NCBI GenBank assembly: GCA_017481065.1
Contig: JAFUPT010000144.1
Coordinates: 1-5,253, forward strand
Length of the DNA: 5,253 bases
Origin: Clostridia bacterium
GTDB taxonomy: Bacteria > Bacillota_A > Clostridia > Christensenellales > Aristaeellaceae
Direction of reading: 5' to 3'
The notes beneath the pieces were generated by a model. It was not told the origin of the DNA. It was given only the letters and a program-made list of their open reading frames with translations, and did no database searches. Positions 4,858-5,253 of the stretch are shown one piece after another (position 1 is the first letter of the stretch; the number at the start of each line of letters is the position of its first letter). Position numbers and translations under genes: made by a program.

Positions 4858-5253
4858 ATGTTTGAGAAAGTTTCCACTTCGATGGATTTCCTTGCCCGCG
4901 AAAAGGAAGTTCTGAAGTTCTGGAAGGAAAAAGAGATTTTCCAGAAGTCCGTGAAGCTGCGCGAGGGCGCAGATACCTTCACCTTCTTCGATGGCCCGCC
5001 GACCGCAAACGGCAAGCCCCACATCGGCCACATTGAAACCCGCGCCATCAAGGACCTGATTCCGCGCTATCAGACCATGAAGGGCAAGAACGTTCTGCGC
5101 AAGGCCGGCTGGGATACCCATGGCCTGCCCGTCGAGCTGGAAGTTGAAAAGCAGCTGGGCCTGGATGGTAAGGAGCAGATCGAAGCCTACGGCCTGGAGC
5201 CCTTCATCAAGAAGTGCAAGGAATCCGTTTGGAAGTACAAGGGCATGTGGGAA
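4858..5253 (+). CDS. ileS: isoleucyl-tRNA synthetase, N-terminal part (runs off window)
   Basis: This class I aminoacyl-tRNA synthetase joins isoleucine to tRNA-Ile in the cytoplasm and edits mischarged valine. Only the first 132 codons of a protein usually over 900 residues long are present. The visible part opens MFEKVSTSMDFLAREKEVL, then has FFDGPPTANGKPHIGH, in which HIGH (residues 57-60) is the ATP-binding signature of class I enzymes. RAGWDTHGLPVE-type sequence follows (here KAGWDTHGLPVELEVEK), which is characteristic of the Ile/Val/Leu group. The Ile assignment rests on these segments plus the ATC specifier in the leader. ATG 4858 is chosen because GGAGGA (4845-4850) lies seven bases before it; an ATG at 4851 is out of frame and touches the Shine-Dalgarno site. 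Expression is governed by the T-box leader immediately upstream. Confidence 0.95.
   Translation, partial: MFEKVSTSMDFLAREKEVLKFWKEKEIFQKSVKLREGADTFTFFDGPPTANGKPHIGHIETRAIKDLIPRYQTMKGKNVLRKAGWDTHGLPVELEVEKQLGLDGKEQIEAYGLEPFIKKCKESVWKYKGMWE

Noticed and set aside
4545..5051. A 168-codon open frame on the minus strand
   Set aside because: It is antisense to the T-box leader and the start of ileS, both of which are strongly supported.

Overview
The window looks like a chromosomal housekeeping segment of a moderately GC-rich Firmicute, most likely a gut clostridium of the Oscillospirales/Christensenellales kind. Three things suggest this: a T-box leader in front of ileS, Shine-Dalgarno sites close to AGGAGG together with consensus sigma-A promoters, and GC-rich multi-hairpin repeats after stop codons of a type I associate with these genomes. 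The taxonomic call is an inference; no marker gene is complete enough to name a species.

Layout. Bases 1-1918 (+) hold an almost complete ABC-F ATPase of the YdiF type, whose start codon probably lies two bases before the window. It converges on a minus-strand prohibitin/SPFH membrane protein (2171-3070). The 252-base gap between them is packed with structure: a three-hairpin repeat, a bidirectional terminator, a second terminator, and a shorter copy of the same repeat in inverted orientation. Upstream of the SPFH gene, also on the minus strand, is a small membrane protein with a Cys/His motif resembling a zinc site (3230-3706). It has its own terminator, so the two minus-strand genes look like separate units.

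A divergent intergenic region (3707-4027) carries a candidate minus-strand promoter with an overlapping inverted repeat, a 12-base palindrome, and a full-consensus plus-strand promoter for a short J-domain protein with a helical repeat tail (4028-4525). A second promoter (4564-4592) then drives a T-box riboswitch with an ATC (isoleucine) specifier, followed by the first 132 codons of ileS, running off the window end.

How it works together: ABC-F factor, J-domain co-chaperone and IleRS all serve translation or protein quality control, and SPFH proteins organise membranes and their proteases. Apart from the T-box/ileS pair, however, each gene seems to have its own signals, so this reads as neighbouring single-gene units rather than one operon. 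I see no mobile element, phage, CRISPR array or defence system. The least explained items are the inverted hairpin-repeat pair and the small Cys/His membrane protein.
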